NCBI GenBank assembly: GCA_947593275.1
Contig: CANQDN010000085.1
Span: 1-5,410 of the forward strand
Origin: an uncultured Bacilli bacterium
Lineage (GTDB): Bacteria; Bacillota_I; Bacilli_A; RF39; UBA660
Length of the DNA stretch: 5,410 bases
Direction: 5' to 3'
Positions 4,324-5,410 of the stretch are shown in pieces. A program made the translations under genes and the position numbers. Position 1 is the stretch's first letter. Each line of letters begins with the position of its first letter. Under the pieces are notes generated by a model. It was not told where the DNA came from, made no database searches, and worked only from the letters and a program-made list of their open reading frames with translations.

Positions 4324-5410
4324 ATGAAAATAAAAGTAACTATATTAACAACTATAATTGTATTAATAATTAGTATTATTTCTTTAAATAGTTTATTTAA
4401 TAATAAACATACTAATACTTTTATTGCTAATATTAAAGACTCTAAAATTACTATAGATAGTACTTTAAATTTAGAAGATGTTTCTATTATTAAAGTAACC
4501 GCAACAGGAAATAATGAATTAATACCATATAATTTAATATGGGAAGGAACTAATAATTTAACTGAAAATTATAATTATAAAGTATATAAAACAAGTTCAC
4601 CTATAACTTGTAAAGATCTTAAAAAATGTTTAAAAGAAGAAATAACAAGTGGAACAATAAATAATTCTAATACTATAACTTTAGTAGAAGATGAGTTTAT
4701 AACATCAACTCCAACAGGATTAACTATGTATTATTACATAGTTATAGATGGAAAAATTAATAAAGATAATTTTAATGGAGAAATAAAGGCTATTGAAAGT
4801 GAAGCTGAACCTAATATCAATATTGTAGCGGCTTATGTAGAACAAGATGATGGTAGTTATACTAAAAAAACAGAAAGCTTTCCAACAGAAGGTTATATGA
4901 TAAATGAAGAAAAAAGTGTATGTAGTAATGGAGCAAAACCAATAAGGAATAATAATGGTTTTGTAGTTAGTAGTTTAACTCAGAAAGGAACACAATGTTA
5001 TTTATATTATGATATTATAAAAGCTAAAGATAAATTATTAGCGGATAAAACAGTTGAATCAGGGCCTGTTAGTTTTGCAAATGTAGATACTAATGATAAT
5101 TCTGGAAAATTATATACAGCCGAAGATGATTTTGGAGATAGCTATTATTTTCGAGGGAAAGTAGAAGATAACTGGGTGAAGTTTGGAAAAGACAAAAGTA
5201 ATAATGATATATACTGGAGAATTATCCGAATAAATGGAGATGGAACAATAAGATTGATATATGCAGGTACTGGATCATCTGCACCAGGTACTACGACTTC
5301 TGCAACAAATGCACTAACAAGCCAAACATTTAATGGAACATGGACTGATAACAGGTTTGTAGGATATCAATATGCGTCTTCGAGCGGAACTAAACGAGGA
5401 CATGAATCAC
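4324..5410 (+). CDS. Second surface protein, paralogue of the upstream gene (3'-truncated by window edge)
   Basis: The frame stays open from ATG 4324 to the window end, giving 362 complete codons. It starts with a short basic MKIK and one membrane segment (about 4-24), followed by a predicted extracellular part. It parallels the upstream protein throughout: IKVTATGNNELIPYN, DEFITST, MYYYIV, FPTEGYMIN, then EDDFGDSYYFRG (D268 onward), EDNWVKFG, WRIIRINGDGTIRLIYAG (from W298) and RFVGYQY. Cysteines at 96, 102, 200 and 225 correspond to C118, C135, C251 and C278 upstream. The N-terminal region is about 50 residues shorter than its neighbour's, with extra loops missing. The part matching the lectin-like C-terminus lies beyond the window. 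With a one-base gap and an internal ribosome binding site, it is co-transcribed with and translated alongside its paralogue. Function is unknown; an adhesin or envelope protein is an inference from architecture. Confidence 0.85.
   Translation, partial: MKIKVTILTTIIVLIISIISLNSLFNNKHTNTFIANIKDSKITIDSTLNLEDVSIIKVTATGNNELIPYNLIWEGTNNLTENYNYKVYKTSSPITCKDLKKCLKEEITSGTINNSNTITLVEDEFITSTPTGLTMYYYIVIDGKINKDNFNGEIKAIESEAEPNINIVAAYVEQDDGSYTKKTESFPTEGYMINEEKSVCSNGAKPIRNNNGFVVSSLTQKGTQCYLYYDIIKAKDKLLADKTVESGPVSFANVDTNDNSGKLYTAEDDFGDSYYFRGKVEDNWVKFGKDKSNNDIYWRIIRINGDGTIRLIYAGTGSSAPGTTTSATNALTSQTFNGTWTDNRFVGYQYASSSGTKRGHES

Noticed and set aside
448..5410. Mollicute-type genetic code (TGA as Trp)
   Set aside because: Sporulation by spoIVA argues for the standard bacterial code, tryptophans in the recognised motifs are TGG, and all genes read through in frame without needing TGA.

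Overview
The window looks like chromosomal DNA from a very AT-rich, endospore-forming low-GC Gram-positive (Bacilli/Clostridia-type Firmicute, probably an uncultured gut lineage). The main evidence is a full-length SpoIVA, a protein known only from endospore formers. It is supported by a Firmicute-like ThrRS C-terminus, A-rich codon use, TAA stops and purine-rich ribosome binding sites.

Layout. Positions 1-320 (+) hold the last 105 codons of thrS (threonyl-tRNA synthetase). It converges on spoIVA (448-1926, minus). The short gap between them carries three stacked hairpin/T-tract terminators oriented for thrS. Two of these are near-identical 40-nt tandem units, and the first can also serve spoIVA in the opposite direction. 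A long divergent intergenic region follows (1927-2369). It holds candidate spoIVA promoters, a pair of abutting 23-nt hairpins with the same apical sequence, a candidate promoter for the rightward genes, and a structured leader with a 10-codon ORF.

Positions 2370-5410 (+) contain two tandem, translationally coupled paralogues, the second cut off by the window end. Each encodes a protein with one N-terminal membrane segment and a large, Asn/Thr/Ser-rich, presumably extracellular part. Both share a beta-rich N-terminal region with conserved cysteine pairs, then a cassette containing W-R-I-I-R-I-N-G-D-G-T-I-R-L-I-Y. The first protein ends in a W-T-M-T-P ... G-I-R-P-V-I-N-L segment. That segment resembles the end of DUF6273/formylglycine-enzyme-like (C-type-lectin-type) domains, a fold also used by variable proteins of diversity-generating retroelements.

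The thrS and spoIVA assignments are secure. The surface-protein pair can be described well but has no assigned function. The most interesting items are the possible C-type-lectin-like variable end of the first surface protein, and the twin hairpins upstream of spoIVA, whose imperfect pairs are all G-U on the spoIVA-sense strand. No reverse transcriptase, template repeat, CRISPR array, tRNA, rRNA or insertion sequence was seen.
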